A stretch of 64,000 nt of DNA from a bacterium D16-76 (lineage in GTDB: Bacteria; Bacillota; Clostridia; Oscillospirales; Acutalibacteraceae): positions 1-64,000 of the forward strand of contig QZEE01000013.1 of NCBI GenBank assembly GCA_009917445.1, in the 5' to 3' direction. Both the position numbers and the translations under genes were made by a program. A model generated the notes under the pieces. That model saw only the letters and a program-made list of their open reading frames with translations. It was not told where the DNA came from and did not search any database. Below are positions 1 through 7,228 of the stretch, in pieces (the stretch's first letter is position 1; the number at the start of each line of letters is the position of its first letter).

Positions 1-2
1 CG

Positions 3-53
3 GGCTGGCATTGGCTGATGAACAACGGCGGCATTTGCAAAGTGTACGACTAA
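3..53 (+). CDS. 3' end of an unidentified phage gene
   Basis: The window opens inside a reading frame that ends with TAA at 51-53 and yields only 16 residues (ending KVYD). Too little is visible to name it. It is followed by a GC-rich spacer and then a ribosome binding site for the next gene on the same strand, so it probably belongs to the same early operon. Confidence 0.4.
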   Translation, partial: GWHWLMNNGGICKVYD

Positions 54-108
54 AAAGAAGATCGGGCGCGGCAAATGACCGCCGCGCCCGCCTGAAAGGG
101 GCGGAAGA

Positions 109-489
109 ATGAAACTTGACGGGGATTTTGTGCGCGAGGTCAGAAAAAAAGCAAATGGCGACGGAAGCCGTGAAGCGCGATTCGCTTTCATAAAAGAGGT
201 TAAGGAAGCAAGAAAGAAGCTTTCTACCCCGGAAGTGCGGCGCACGTTCGGGGAGTGTATCAAAGAATACGGGAGGGTTCCCGTCGCAATTTGTGTTGGC
301 GCAACGATTATTGAACGCCGCGACAGACTGAAAACACGCACAGTTCGATGGGCAACATCGGTTTTAGAGTTATGGACAAACAAGCCATATTCGGGAATTG
401 CCTTTGCACACATAAATGACAATTTGCACCCCACAAGAATTGAAGAATACGCGGGGGAGTTTATGCGGCTGACAACGGAAGAACCATAA
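109..489 (+). CDS. hypothetical phage early protein, 126 aa
   Basis: The ATG follows a purine-rich ribosome binding site (ggggcgga). The N-terminal 50 residues are strongly basic and helical; the middle has a short hydrophobic segment (VPVAICVGATII), followed by basic residues. No family was recognised. It is first in a chain of closely spaced same-strand small genes, which suggests an early operon accessory role in replication or recombination, but that is position only. Confidence 0.6.
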   Translation: MKLDGDFVREVRKKANGDGSREARFAFIKEVKEARKKLSTPEVRRTFGECIKEYGRVPVAICVGATIIERRDRLKTRTVRWATSVLELWTNKPYSGIAFAHINDNLHPTRIEEYAGEFMRLTTEEP

Positions 490-514
490 ACACAAGAAAC
501 GGGGGTGAAGAATC

Positions 515-802
515 TTGCGGAAATACAGATATTTGACATTCGCAGACCGAAAGCAGATTTCCGCATGGTATCAGTCAAACGACCGTGCGGCGGACATAGC
601 GGTTCGGCTGGGTATGAGCGTAAAAACGATATACCTTGAATTGAAGCGCGGGGAAGAAACGGACGAAAGCGGGGCCGTTATCCTTGACCGCAACCAGCGG
701 CCCGCATACAACCCCGTTCTTGCCCAGCAGAGGTTACAAGCGAACTTCAAGCGGCGCGGGCGCGTCGCGGCGGAGGAAGCGGCAGAAACGGCGGGGGCAT
801 AA
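515..802 (+). CDS. HTH protein resembling the IS30-type N-terminal DNA-binding domain
   Basis: The TTG start follows ggggtgaag. Residues 5-45 (YLTFADRKQISAW...IAVRLGMSVKTIYLELKRG) fit the HTH_38 helix-turn-helix found at the N-terminus of IS30 transposases and in phage regulators. Only about 95 residues are present and there is no DDE catalytic domain, so it is a regulator or small DNA-binding protein rather than a transposase. The C-terminus is Arg/Ala rich. A full-length IS30-type protein lies at the other end of the phage (46871-47908); a functional link between the two is speculative. Confidence 0.6.
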   Translation: MRKYRYLTFADRKQISAWYQSNDRAADIAVRLGMSVKTIYLELKRGEETDESGAVILDRNQRPAYNPVLAQQRLQANFKRRGRVAAEEAAETAGA

Positions 803-833
803 GCCCGCGAAAATCAAACAGGAGGTTTTGACA

Positions 834-1220
834 GTGACAGAGTTTGAACGAATCACAGAAAGCACAGAAACGCTGGCGGCGTTCCTTGCGTCCTTGCCCT
901 GCATTGAGGGGCCGTGGAACGAAGCTTTTCACGAACGGTTCTGCAATTACTGTCCGGCGAAAGATTGCGACAACTGCCAGTATGAGGAATACCGCAACAA
1001 TCCCCTTTGGTGGCTGAAATTGAGGGACGAACCCAGCGAGGGGACGAAACAGGCGGCGAAAAAGCTTGCAGACCTTGTAAAGCGATATTCCGCGCTGGAA
1101 GCCGCAGAACTGCTGGATATATCCTTGAACGCGGCAAAAATTCTGAACGAAGAAAAAGACATTGATTGGGCAATGGCTATCAGCGCGGCGCAGTCAATAG
1201 GAATCTATGACCGGGGATAG
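834..1220 (+). CDS. cysteine-rich hypothetical phage protein, 128 aa
   Basis: The GTG start was chosen because a strong site (aggagg) sits 8 bases upstream; a longer in-frame extension overlaps the preceding gene and lacks such a site. Residues about 38-50 contain C-x2-C-x4-C-x2-C (CNYCPAKDCDNCQ), probably a metal site. The C-terminal half is helical with an HTH-like stretch (SALEAAELLDISLNAAKIL). It ends two bases before a convergent minus-strand gene. Function not recognised; DNA binding is plausible. Confidence 0.6.
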   Translation: MTEFERITESTETLAAFLASLPCIEGPWNEAFHERFCNYCPAKDCDNCQYEEYRNNPLWWLKLRDEPSEGTKQAAKKLADLVKRYSALEAAELLDISLNAAKILNEEKDIDWAMAISAAQSIGIYDRG

Positions 1221-1221
1221 T

Positions 1222-1443
1222 TCACGGGAGAACACGAACGGCACTAATAACCGAATCAAGCCGGAAAACTTCAAGTTTTTGCTGGCGTTCTAACTGTTCT
1301 ATTCTCCATCTTATAGAATCCTGATCTTCACCATACGGCGACAAGGCTTTATAGATATTCCCAAAGCCGACAGCGGGGCCTATATCTTCATATATAGTGG
1401 GCTGAATATGACTTATCAGGTTAAGAAATTGAGCGTCGTTCAT
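1222..1443 (-). CDS. small minus-strand hypothetical protein, 73 aa
   Basis: A lone reverse-strand gene in an otherwise rightward early region. The start MNDAQFLN was chosen because ggaggg lies 9 bases upstream on that strand; a longer form starting at 1485 lacks a site. The sequence is helical and mildly acidic (NLISHIQPTIYEDIG, RWRIEQLERQQKLEV). It converges with the preceding gene across a 1-base gap. No family recognised. Being antisense to the operon direction, it may be expressed in the prophage state. Confidence 0.5.
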   Translation of the reverse strand: MNDAQFLNLISHIQPTIYEDIGPAVGFGNIYKALSPYGEDQDSIRWRIEQLERQQKLEVFRLDSVISAVRVLP

Positions 1444-1515
1444 AGGTGCGAACCCTCCATTCTGTATTTTATTGTATTTTACCACAGAACGGAGAAAAAA
1501 GAAAGGCGGTGAACC

Positions 1516-1872
1516 GTGGAAAAGGGAACTTATGTGATCGAACTTGAGCCGACAGGGCCTAAAGTGGCATTAACCGCAGAGGAACAGGAGTGTATGCGGC
1601 CTATGTTCCGTTATTCCGTTTCCGATTCAGCGGAGTTGACAGAAAGGGAAATTTCAGAAATGGAAGCCACAGAAACGGAAAAGGCCGTTTCCCGATTCCT
1701 TGCAAAGAACAATCCGGAAAAGCGGATAATTGAAATCGGGACGTTCGGGAAAAATGCAATCTTGCTTCATGGTGCGGCAGAGGTTGAAACATTTATAGCC
1801 CTGATTCGACAACAGAGCCGAGAAGCATTTTCAAAAGCGAACCCACAAAAGGAAAGGACGGTGAAAGCATGA
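1516..1872 (+). CDS. hypothetical phage protein, 118 aa
   Basis: Starts at GTG with an upstream aaaggcggtg site. It is acidic and mixed alpha/beta (TYVIELEPTGPKVALT; RIIEIGTFGKNAILLHG) and ends in a charged tail. It overlaps the next small gene by 4 bases (ATGA), indicating translational coupling in the early operon. No homologous family recognised. Confidence 0.55.
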   Translation: MEKGTYVIELEPTGPKVALTAEEQECMRPMFRYSVSDSAELTEREISEMEATETEKAVSRFLAKNNPEKRIIEIGTFGKNAILLHGAAEVETFIALIRQQSREAFSKANPQKERTVKA

Positions 1873-2036
1873 AGCGTCAATTCTGCTTGCCTTGCTTCCT
1901 TGAACTGCAAAAGGCCGGAAAGCACAACATAAAGCGCGTGGGCGGCAGGAATCAGAAAATCACGTGCTGGCGGTGCAAACGCCGCCGCTATGGGACTGAC
2001 TATGAGATTTCCCGAAAGGGGGGCAAAAATGATTAA
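1869..2036 (+). CDS. zinc-ribbon micro-protein, 55 aa
   Basis: This very short gene begins MKRQFCLPCF and carries two CxxC knuckles (CLPC at residues 6-9 and CWRC at 33-36), the arrangement of a small zinc ribbon. The rest is highly basic (KRRRYG). It overlaps the previous gene by 4 bases and the following methyltransferase by 8 bases, so the three are probably translated together. A nucleic-acid-binding role is inferred from charge and zinc-ribbon shape only. Confidence 0.6.
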   Translation: MKRQFCLPCFLELQKAGKHNIKRVGGRNQKITCWRCKRRRYGTDYEISRKGGKND

Positions 2037-3258
2037 GTTTTTAATCGGCGGTTCCCCTTGCACTCATTGGAGTATAGCGCAATGCAAGGCGAGGGAAACA
2101 GAGCCGGACGGAATCGGCTGGGAGTTGTTCAAGAATTATCTTATAGCAAAAGAAAAGTTCCGGCCTGACTTTTTCCTTTATGAAAACAACAAGAGCGCGG
2201 CGCAATCAATCAAAGACCGAATTTCGGAAGAGTTAGAAACGCCCTTGCAGTACATAAATTCCGCCCTTGTGTCGGCGCAGAACCGTTGGCGGTTTTATGC
2301 CCATAACATACCGAGAGTTGAACAGCCGGAAGATCGTCACATTATGCTGGCGGATATTCTGGAAAGCGGGATATGCGACCGCGAAAAAGCAACTTGCCTT
2401 TTGGGGACATACGACCATGCAGGAGCAAGAAACTATTTGAAGAAAAATCACGGGCAAATGATATTTGAGCCTGTAACAGAACAAAGGACTTTCCCCGTGG
2501 GAACTACAACAGACGGGAAAGCGTATTGCCTTACGGCGAACTATGCAAAAGGAAGCAATATCAAACAAACGGTAGGAAGCCGGAAAAGAACACTTGTCGC
2601 TGAAAGTGTGAGTACCCCGGCGGCGTTTGCGGGGCGTGTTGTAGGGTGGCGTATAAACGAAGCAGGACACAGGGACGACTACAACCCGGATATTCCGCAC
2701 ATACAACGCTTTGAAGTAAACATCGACCCGCAAAAGACAAACACAATTTCAACAGTTGGAAAAGATAACATGATAGCAATTCAAACAAACAACACGATGA
2801 AAGAACGCAAGATTTACGAAGTGAGAAATGGGAAAATCCTTTTCAACGGCGTTAGGTATGAAATTGCATTGCCGGACGGGTTTTACACCATTCGTCCGCT
2901 GACCGTTACGGAGTGTTGCCGATTACAGACCTTGCCGGACAATTACTGCTGGATGGCGAAAAAGTCACACGCATACCGAGGGCTGGGGAACGGGTGGACG
3001 GCGGAAGTTATTATACACATTCTTTCCCATGCGCTGGCCGGAATACCGAAAAATGAAGAAATTGTGGTTCTTTCCATGTATGACGGGATAGGAACCGGGC
3101 GTTATTGCTTTGAGAAGCTGGGGTACAAAAACATTCGGTATTTTGCGTATGAAATCGAAAAATCCGAAATGGAAATCGCGTCAACAAATTTCCCCGATAT
3201 AGTGCAATGCGGCGACGCATTCAGCGTTCGGGAAAGCGGATGGGGGTTGCCATTATGA
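2029..3258 (+). CDS. circularly permuted DNA (cytosine-5) methyltransferase
   Basis: Transfers methyl groups to C5 of cytosine in DNA. The 409-residue protein has the canonical motifs in swapped order: catalytic motif IV GGSPCTHWS (Cys11) is at the very N-terminus, then motif VI (YENNK, Glu52), motif VIII (QNRWR, 84-88), motif IX (CCRLQTLPDNY) and motif X (GLGNGW), followed near residue 345 by the cofactor motif I (LSMYDGIGTG), an acidic motif II and motif III (CGDAF). In the usual order motif I comes first. The motif I and IV wording resembles the DNMT3-like branch. Start ATG follows aaagggggg. Likely role: self-modification against host restriction or regulation; specificity unknown. Confidence 0.85.
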   Translation: MIKFLIGGSPCTHWSIAQCKARETEPDGIGWELFKNYLIAKEKFRPDFFLYENNKSAAQSIKDRISEELETPLQYINSALVSAQNRWRFYAHNIPRVEQPEDRHIMLADILESGICDREKATCLLGTYDHAGARNYLKKNHGQMIFEPVTEQRTFPVGTTTDGKAYCLTANYAKGSNIKQTVGSRKRTLVAESVSTPAAFAGRVVGWRINEAGHRDDYNPDIPHIQRFEVNIDPQKTNTISTVGKDNMIAIQTNNTMKERKIYEVRNGKILFNGVRYEIALPDGFYTIRPLTVTECCRLQTLPDNYCWMAKKSHAYRGLGNGWTAEVIIHILSHALAGIPKNEEIVVLSMYDGIGTGRYCFEKLGYKNIRYFAYEIEKSEMEIASTNFPDIVQCGDAFSVRESGWGLPL

Positions 3259-3470
3259 CACGTGACGAACTGAAAGCGGCGTTCGATGAACAATGCCCGG
3301 TCATTCACGGGGGCATTACATATCAGCGCATTTCCGCCCTGATTAGCCGCAGGGAACCCGGAAAGCGGCGGGCGTTCCTGCAAGCTGAACTAATGGACAG
3401 AACCGGGCGTTCGGTTACGATTGCCGACCCTGACAGAATCGAAAGGAGCGGGAGCAATGCCGAAATATGA
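3255..3470 (+). CDS. hypothetical phage protein, 71 aa
   Basis: ATG overlaps the methyltransferase stop (ATGA). The protein (MTRDELKAAFDEQCPV...) is basic in the middle (SRREPGKRRAF) and seems to fold as a small alpha/beta unit. It overlaps the next gene by 14 bases. Very similar short proteins are common in Clostridial phage early operons, but no function is known to me. Confidence 0.55.
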   Translation: MTRDELKAAFDEQCPVIHGGITYQRISALISRREPGKRRAFLQAELMDRTGRSVTIADPDRIERSGSNAEI

Positions 3471-3936
3471 GTTTGTCGCCGTCGATTTCGACGGGACACT
3501 TTGCGCCGACACATTCCCGGAAGTGGGAGAGCCGAAAGCCCTTGTCATTGACTATGTGAAGCGGCTGGCGGCGGAGGGGTCAAAGATCATTCTTTACACC
3601 AGCAGGGAGAACGGAACGCGCCCTTTGCTTAACGAAGCGGTGGCGTTCTGCAAGGCACAGGGAATCCCCCTGTATGCGGTCAATGAGAATCCGGGAAACC
3701 CGCACGCCGCGAAAAACGGTTTGAAGCATTCCGACGGGCGGAAAGTGTTTGCCGATCTTTACATCGACGACAAGGCCGTGAACCCGCTTGCAATCGAAGC
3801 TTTCGGCGCGGCGGAAATTATCGCCCCGGAAGTACAGAGGGTTTCGGCGGTTTTGGGTCAAGTTGTGGAAACGCTGACCCCACCTTTATGGAGAATTGCG
3901 GCATATATGCGGGCGGTCATGAGGGGGACACCATGA
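3457..3936 (+). CDS. HAD-superfamily hydrolase
   Basis: Motif I is VDFDGT with nucleophile Asp10 and acid/base Asp12; motif II is YTSREN; the terminal acidic motif IV is LYIDDKA. The size (159 aa) fits a minimal cap-less HAD phosphatase, such as the polynucleotide or nucleotide phosphatases seen in phages. ATG follows aaaggagcggga. It overlaps both neighbours by a few bases. Substrate unknown; a nucleotide or DNA-end phosphatase role in phage DNA metabolism is an inference from context. Confidence 0.75.
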   Translation: MPKYEFVAVDFDGTLCADTFPEVGEPKALVIDYVKRLAAEGSKIILYTSRENGTRPLLNEAVAFCKAQGIPLYAVNENPGNPHAAKNGLKHSDGRKVFADLYIDDKAVNPLAIEAFGAAEIIAPEVQRVSAVLGQVVETLTPPLWRIAAYMRAVMRGTP

Positions 3937-4223
3937 AGCCAATCAAGATTGAACGCCGGAAACCTGTACGGCCCCGCAGGAAGCGGCAGGGGGTCCCGTG
4001 GTATGAACGGGCGGAAGTCTGGACCGTTGCGAAATATGCGGTCCTGACCCTTGCGGGAATTATGCTTTTTCAAGCGGGACAAGCCCGCGCCCTGATCGAC
4101 CGCGGCTATGCCGCAATAGGCGGAGAAGTGTTCACCCTGTTTCTGCCAGCCTATTATTTCATCATTTCAAAGCTTGCCCGCGACGTTATCGCGGACAAGC
4201 AGGGCAATTCAAAAAATAATTAG
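3933..4223 (+). CDS. small membrane protein, 96 aa
   Basis: A strongly basic N-terminus (KIERRKPVRPRRKRQG) precedes two hydrophobic segments (about residues 31-48 and 64-80) separated by a short loop; the C-terminus is charged. By the positive-inside rule the N-terminus should be cytoplasmic. It overlaps the HAD gene (ATGA) and lies 14 bases before the distal DGR target gene, so the two may be co-expressed. No family recognised. Confidence 0.55.
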   Translation: MKPIKIERRKPVRPRRKRQGVPWYERAEVWTVAKYAVLTLAGIMLFQAGQARALIDRGYAAIGGEVFTLFLPAYYFIISKLARDVIADKQGNSKNN

Positions 4224-4237
4224 GAGGTCAAAGGACC

Positions 4238-5011
4238 ATGAAAAGACTACAACTTTCAACCCTGAAAGACGGTGCGCGGTTCGTTTATGGCGGCGTGGAA
4301 TGGGTCAAGCTTGAACATCTATACACTGAATCCGGCAAACTGGAAACGGTTGCCATTGCCGCCGAACCCGTCTTTGAACGGGCTTTCGATGAAGAAAACT
4401 GCAACGATTGGCGCAAGTCGTCCTTGCGCCGGGAACTGAACGGCCCGTTCCTTGACACGCTGATTGCAGAGGGCGCAGACCCGGCGGCGTTCAAGGAGTT
4501 TGAAAGCGATCTGACCGCCGACGACGGTATGACGGACTACGGAACCGCGCGGGACAAGATCGCCCTGATTACGTGCGATCTTTACCGCGAACACCGGGCT
4601 TTGCTTCCGAAAATCGGGTGCTGGTGGTGGACGCTGACCCCGTGGACGTGCGACCCTGAATACTCGTACTACGTCCGCGGCGTCGGTTCCTCCGGCGCGG
4701 TGAACTGGAACTACGCGTACTACGGCCACTGGGGCGTTCGCCCGCTTTGTCATTTGGAATCTTCAATCTTTGTATCTGTTCCAGATGAAGAGGGAATGCA
4801 GATGAACAGGGGCGAAGCTATCGAGGAAGCCCGCGACGCGGTGCTGGACACGCTGAACGACTACCCCGCGGACCTTTGGGGCGACGCGCTGGGCGCGGCG
4901 GTTGCGTCCCTCTTCCAATCAAAGCAGGACGCGGCAGACATGGCAGAGGAAGAAAAAGCAAGTCGAGAGATCAGCACGACCGAAACGGAACCGCCAGAGG
5001 GGATTTTTTAA
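4238..5011 (+). CDS. distal DGR target 1: DUF6273-type protein with variable repeat
   Basis: A 257-residue protein preceded by a strong taggagg site. The first 170 residues resemble the DUF6273 / C-type-lectin-like fold used as a DGR scaffold (EWVKLEH..., SSLRRELNGPFLDTL, ending GVRPLCHL). Residues 142-171 are the variable repeat, whose DNA matches the TR beside the reverse transcriptase except at TR adenines. The C-terminal 85 residues are acidic and helical and absent from the other target. There is no signal peptide or membrane segment, and the gene sits in the early region, 33 kb from the RT. Its ligand is unknown; an intracellular or regulatory binding role is only an inference. Confidence 0.85.
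   Translation: MKRLQLSTLKDGARFVYGGVEWVKLEHLYTESGKLETVAIAAEPVFERAFDEENCNDWRKSSLRRELNGPFLDTLIAEGADPAAFKEFESDLTADDGMTDYGTARDKIALITCDLYREHRALLPKIGCWWWTLTPWTCDPEYSYYVRGVGSSGAVNWNYAYYGHWGVRPLCHLESSIFVSVPDEEGMQMNRGEAIEEARDAVLDTLNDYPADLWGDALGAAVASLFQSKQDAADMAEEEKASREISTTETEPPEGIF
4661..4749 (+). repeat. DGR variable repeat VR1
   Basis: Aligned without gaps to TR 37512-37600, the 89 bases differ at 11 positions and every one is an adenine in TR (for example AAC to TAC, AAC to GGC, AAT to GGT, AGG to TGG). The 3' end is invariant (ggggcgttcgcccgctttg), the expected initiation-of-mutagenic-homing segment. Substituted codons are mostly AAC in TR, whose randomisation cannot create stop codons because the third base is C. 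Confidence 0.95.
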
Positions 5012-5118
5012 GCCCGCCGCGGTAAAAACTGCATAAGAAAACCGCCCCGCGCGTTTTGAGAGAACGCGCGAAGCAGATTCCGCCGATGAAAATAAATCAT
5101 CAATCAACCTATGGATAA

Positions 5119-5147
5119 AGTATAGCATAGATCGGCGGAAAAGTCAA
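5119..5147 (-). promoter_or_regulatory. leftward promoter with flanking inverted repeat
   Basis: Read on the minus strand there is TTGACT, a 17-base spacer and TATACT. A perfect 10-bp inverted repeat (ttccgccgat at 5078-5087, atcggcggaa at 5131-5140) places one arm in the spacer and the other about 30 bases into the transcript, centres 53 bp apart. A GC hairpin (5048-5055 with 5063-5070) lies about 45 bases downstream. The transcript would be a short RNA or antisense to the end of the distal DGR target. Confidence 0.5.
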
Positions 5148-5324
5148 CAAAGAACGCCGTTTTTATGCGGCGTGGCGGGCTTGTAGTGGGTATTAAGATT
5201 CCGGCGAAAGCTTGTCCACGTCATACAGGAAGCAACGGGGAGATCAGCAGGGTTCGGCCCTTGCCCTTTGTTCTTTTCTCTTGTCTATATCTCTTCATAC
5301 GCCGCCGAGGGTGATGGGGGGATT
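5148..5324. other. non-coding part of the intergenic region before rep
   Basis: No credible gene. A weak hairpin (acgccg at 5154-5159 with cggcgt at 5168-5173) lies just upstream of the leftward promoter. The rest is unremarkable sequence leading to the large inverted repeat before the replication initiator. Confidence 0.5.
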
Positions 5325-5375
5325 GCAAGGGGGGAAGAGGGAGGGGGCGATCATTGAACCCTCTTCCCCCCTTGC
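5325..5375. repeat. 17-bp perfect inverted repeat, candidate replication origin
   Basis: The arm gcaaggggggaagaggg (5325-5341) is the exact reverse complement of 5359-5375, with a 17-base loop. The purine arm is followed on the same strand by a pyrimidine arm, giving a very stable hairpin 73 bases upstream of the HUH initiator gene. HUH initiators typically nick in or next to such hairpins, so this is the best origin candidate. A terminator is less likely because no T-run follows. Confidence 0.5.
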
Positions 5376-5448
5376 ATGGATTAGTTAGCAGACAGCCGGA
5401 AACAGAACACGCCCGCTTCATTCATCGACAGAAAGAGGGTGAAGCACG

Positions 5449-6270
5449 GTGCGAAGTTTCATTCGTGAAAAGAAAATCTATTGCGGCAAGCAATATCGGG
5501 AGGTTGATATTTTTTCATACACCGACGCGCAATGCAGGGCAGTAAAACGCGGCACACGGTCAAAGAAGATCAAAGAATCGGAGCAGAAGCAAAAGAACCT
5601 GAACGACAAGAACGCCCGCCGCTATTTCATTCAGACCGCAAACTTGAATTTCGGGGACGACCCGGACGCGTTGCACGTGACGGCTACATATAGCGCGAAA
5701 TATCTTCCAGCGACCATAGAGGAAGCCGAACGGGAAGTGACAAACTACTTGCGCCGGATTCAGTATCAGCGGAAGAAAGAGGGGTTGCCGCCCCTAAAGT
5801 ATATGCTTGTCACGGCCTACGCCACAAAGAAAAACAGCGAAAAGCCCGTTCGCATTCACCATCATATCATCATGAACGGCGGACTTGATCGGGACGCGGT
5901 GGAAGAGTTGTGGCGCAAGCGAAAGCGCAAGGGGCAGAAAAAGGGCGACCGAATCGGCTATTGCAACGCCGACCGTCTGCAAGCAAGCGACGACGGCATT
6001 GCCGCCCTTTGCAATTACCTTGTCAAACAGGCTGGCGGGAAAAAGCGGTGGACATCTTCACACAATTTGGAGCGGCCCACAAGCCGAACGAACGACGGCA
6101 AGTACAATCGGCGGCAGATTGAGAAATGGGCGCGGGAGCGTCCGGGCCGGGAGTTTTGGGAAAAGAAATACCCCGGCTGGACCCTGACAGACAGCGATTA
6201 CGGGGTTCAGTACGAATATAACGATTACACAGGCTGGTCAATCTATCTGAAATTGCGAAAGAAAGAATAG
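5449..6270 (+). CDS. rep: HUH-type replication initiator (Rep)
   Basis: A 273-residue protein starting at GTG after gagggtgaag. Residues 133-143 (PVRIHHHIIMN) hold the His-hydrophobic-His metal motif of HUH endonucleases. Downstream, Tyr190 in CNYLVKQ is in the right position for the nicking tyrosine. The N-terminal half is basic with a YFIQTANLNFG strand. The family nicks one strand at an origin and starts rolling-circle replication, staying on the 5' end. The upstream hairpin and distant ParA/ParB genes suggest replication of an episomal form. Relaxase activity for mobilisation cannot be excluded. Confidence 0.75.
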   Translation: MRSFIREKKIYCGKQYREVDIFSYTDAQCRAVKRGTRSKKIKESEQKQKNLNDKNARRYFIQTANLNFGDDPDALHVTATYSAKYLPATIEEAEREVTNYLRRIQYQRKKEGLPPLKYMLVTAYATKKNSEKPVRIHHHIIMNGGLDRDAVEELWRKRKRKGQKKGDRIGYCNADRLQASDDGIAALCNYLVKQAGGKKRWTSSHNLERPTSRTNDGKYNRRQIEKWARERPGREFWEKKYPGWTLTDSDYGVQYEYNDYTGWSIYLKLRKKE

Positions 6271-6285
6271 AAAGGGGTGGTTATC

Positions 6286-6471
6286 ATGGGAAAGCCTTAC
6301 AGGGAATGCCCCCATTGCGGGGCGCATTTGGACGCGGGCGAACGGTGCGATTGCGGGGAACCTGAACAACAGGAACAGACCGCGGCGGAAGAACGACCGC
6401 GAATGCGGCTGATTGCCGTTTGCCGGGAAGTGGACAAGGACACGGGCAGAATCGCCGTTATCTGCTTGTGA
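6286..6471 (+). CDS. zinc-ribbon protein, 61 aa
   Basis: Four cysteines in CPHCGAHLDAGERCDCG (residues 8-24) form a rubredoxin-like zinc knuckle, followed by an acidic linker. The ATG is 7 bases after aaagggg. It shares its stop with the start of the next gene (GTGA), so translation is coupled. Function unknown; a small adaptor or nucleic-acid-binding role is typical for such phage proteins. Confidence 0.6.
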   Translation: MGKPYRECPHCGAHLDAGERCDCGEPEQQEQTAAEERPRMRLIAVCREVDKDTGRIAVICL

Positions 6472-6689
6472 CAAAGGACATCGAAAACGCCGCATACCGT
6501 GTCGAGCGGCTAAAGCGGTTAAAGGGTATCAACCTTTACGCACAGGCGGAGCGGAACGACCGAAAAGGCATTGTTCCGAACGCATTACAAAAAGAGTTCG
6601 CCCAGCGGTTTGTCTATGGGCGGTGCTATCTGAAAGAAAGCTGGGCCGAATACCTGACCCGGCATAAAGAAAAGAGGTTGCGGCAATGA
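6468..6689 (+). CDS. hypothetical basic protein, 73 aa
   Basis: The GTG start overlaps the preceding stop codon (GTGA). The product (VTKDIENAAYRVERLKRLKGINL...) is helical, basic and ends KEKRLRQ; it overlaps the HD-domain gene by 4 bases. An upstream TTG at 6420 in the same frame is possible but would run 52 bases into the zinc-ribbon gene. No family recognised. Confidence 0.5.
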   Translation: MTKDIENAAYRVERLKRLKGINLYAQAERNDRKGIVPNALQKEFAQRFVYGRCYLKESWAEYLTRHKEKRLRQ

Positions 6690-7228
6690 CGAACGCAAAA
6701 CGCTTCAAGGAAATTTTCGTGTCGCAGATTGACCGCCCCGGCGCGGCTGATCTGATAGCATGGCTTGAAAGCACAGACTTTTTCACAGCCCCGGCAAGCA
6801 CAAAACATCACGGCGCATTCCCCAGCGGGCTTGTCGGTCACAGTCTGAACGTATATTACGAACTGATTACACGGCAGAACGTCGGAACCCCGGAAAGCCG
6901 GGCCGTTTGCGCCCTACTGCATGACATTTGCAAGGCGGACTATTACGAACCGCAGGACGGCGGCGGGTATCAGGTGAAAGACCGCTTCCCGTTCGGACAC
7001 GGTGAAAAGTCGGTTTTCCTGATTTCGCGGTTTATGCGGCTGACCGATGAAGAAGCCCTTGCAATCCGCTGGCACATGGGAGCGTATGACGACGCGGCCC
7101 GCGGCGGAAGCCGGACACTTTCGGCGGCAATGGCGGTTTCCCCTCTTGTCTATGAACTTCACGCGGCGGACATGAGGGCGACACAGCAGGAACAGCGGCA
7201 GGAAGCGGGGGCAGAAAATGAACAGTGA
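6686..7228 (+). CDS. HD-domain phosphohydrolase
   Basis: The 180-residue protein shows the HD signature: His52 (LVGHSLNVYYEL), His79-Asp80 (ALLHDICKADYY), further histidines in FGHGEKS and RWHMGAYD, and a downstream aspartate. Such small HD proteins hydrolyse phosphomonoesters or phosphodiesters in nucleotides, and in phages they may alter nucleotide pools or second messengers. Start overlaps the preceding stop (ATGA) and the 3' end overlaps the next gene by 11 bases. The exact substrate cannot be read from sequence. Confidence 0.75.
   Translation: MTNAKRFKEIFVSQIDRPGAADLIAWLESTDFFTAPASTKHHGAFPSGLVGHSLNVYYELITRQNVGTPESRAVCALLHDICKADYYEPQDGGGYQVKDRFPFGHGEKSVFLISRFMRLTDEEALAIRWHMGAYDDAARGGSRTLSAAMAVSPLVYELHAADMRATQQEQRQEAGAENEQ

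Noticed and set aside
515-802. Truncated IS30 transposase at the left side
   Set aside because: Only the HTH portion resembles IS30; no DDE remnants are seen downstream and the next gene starts cleanly, so it is called a small HTH protein.
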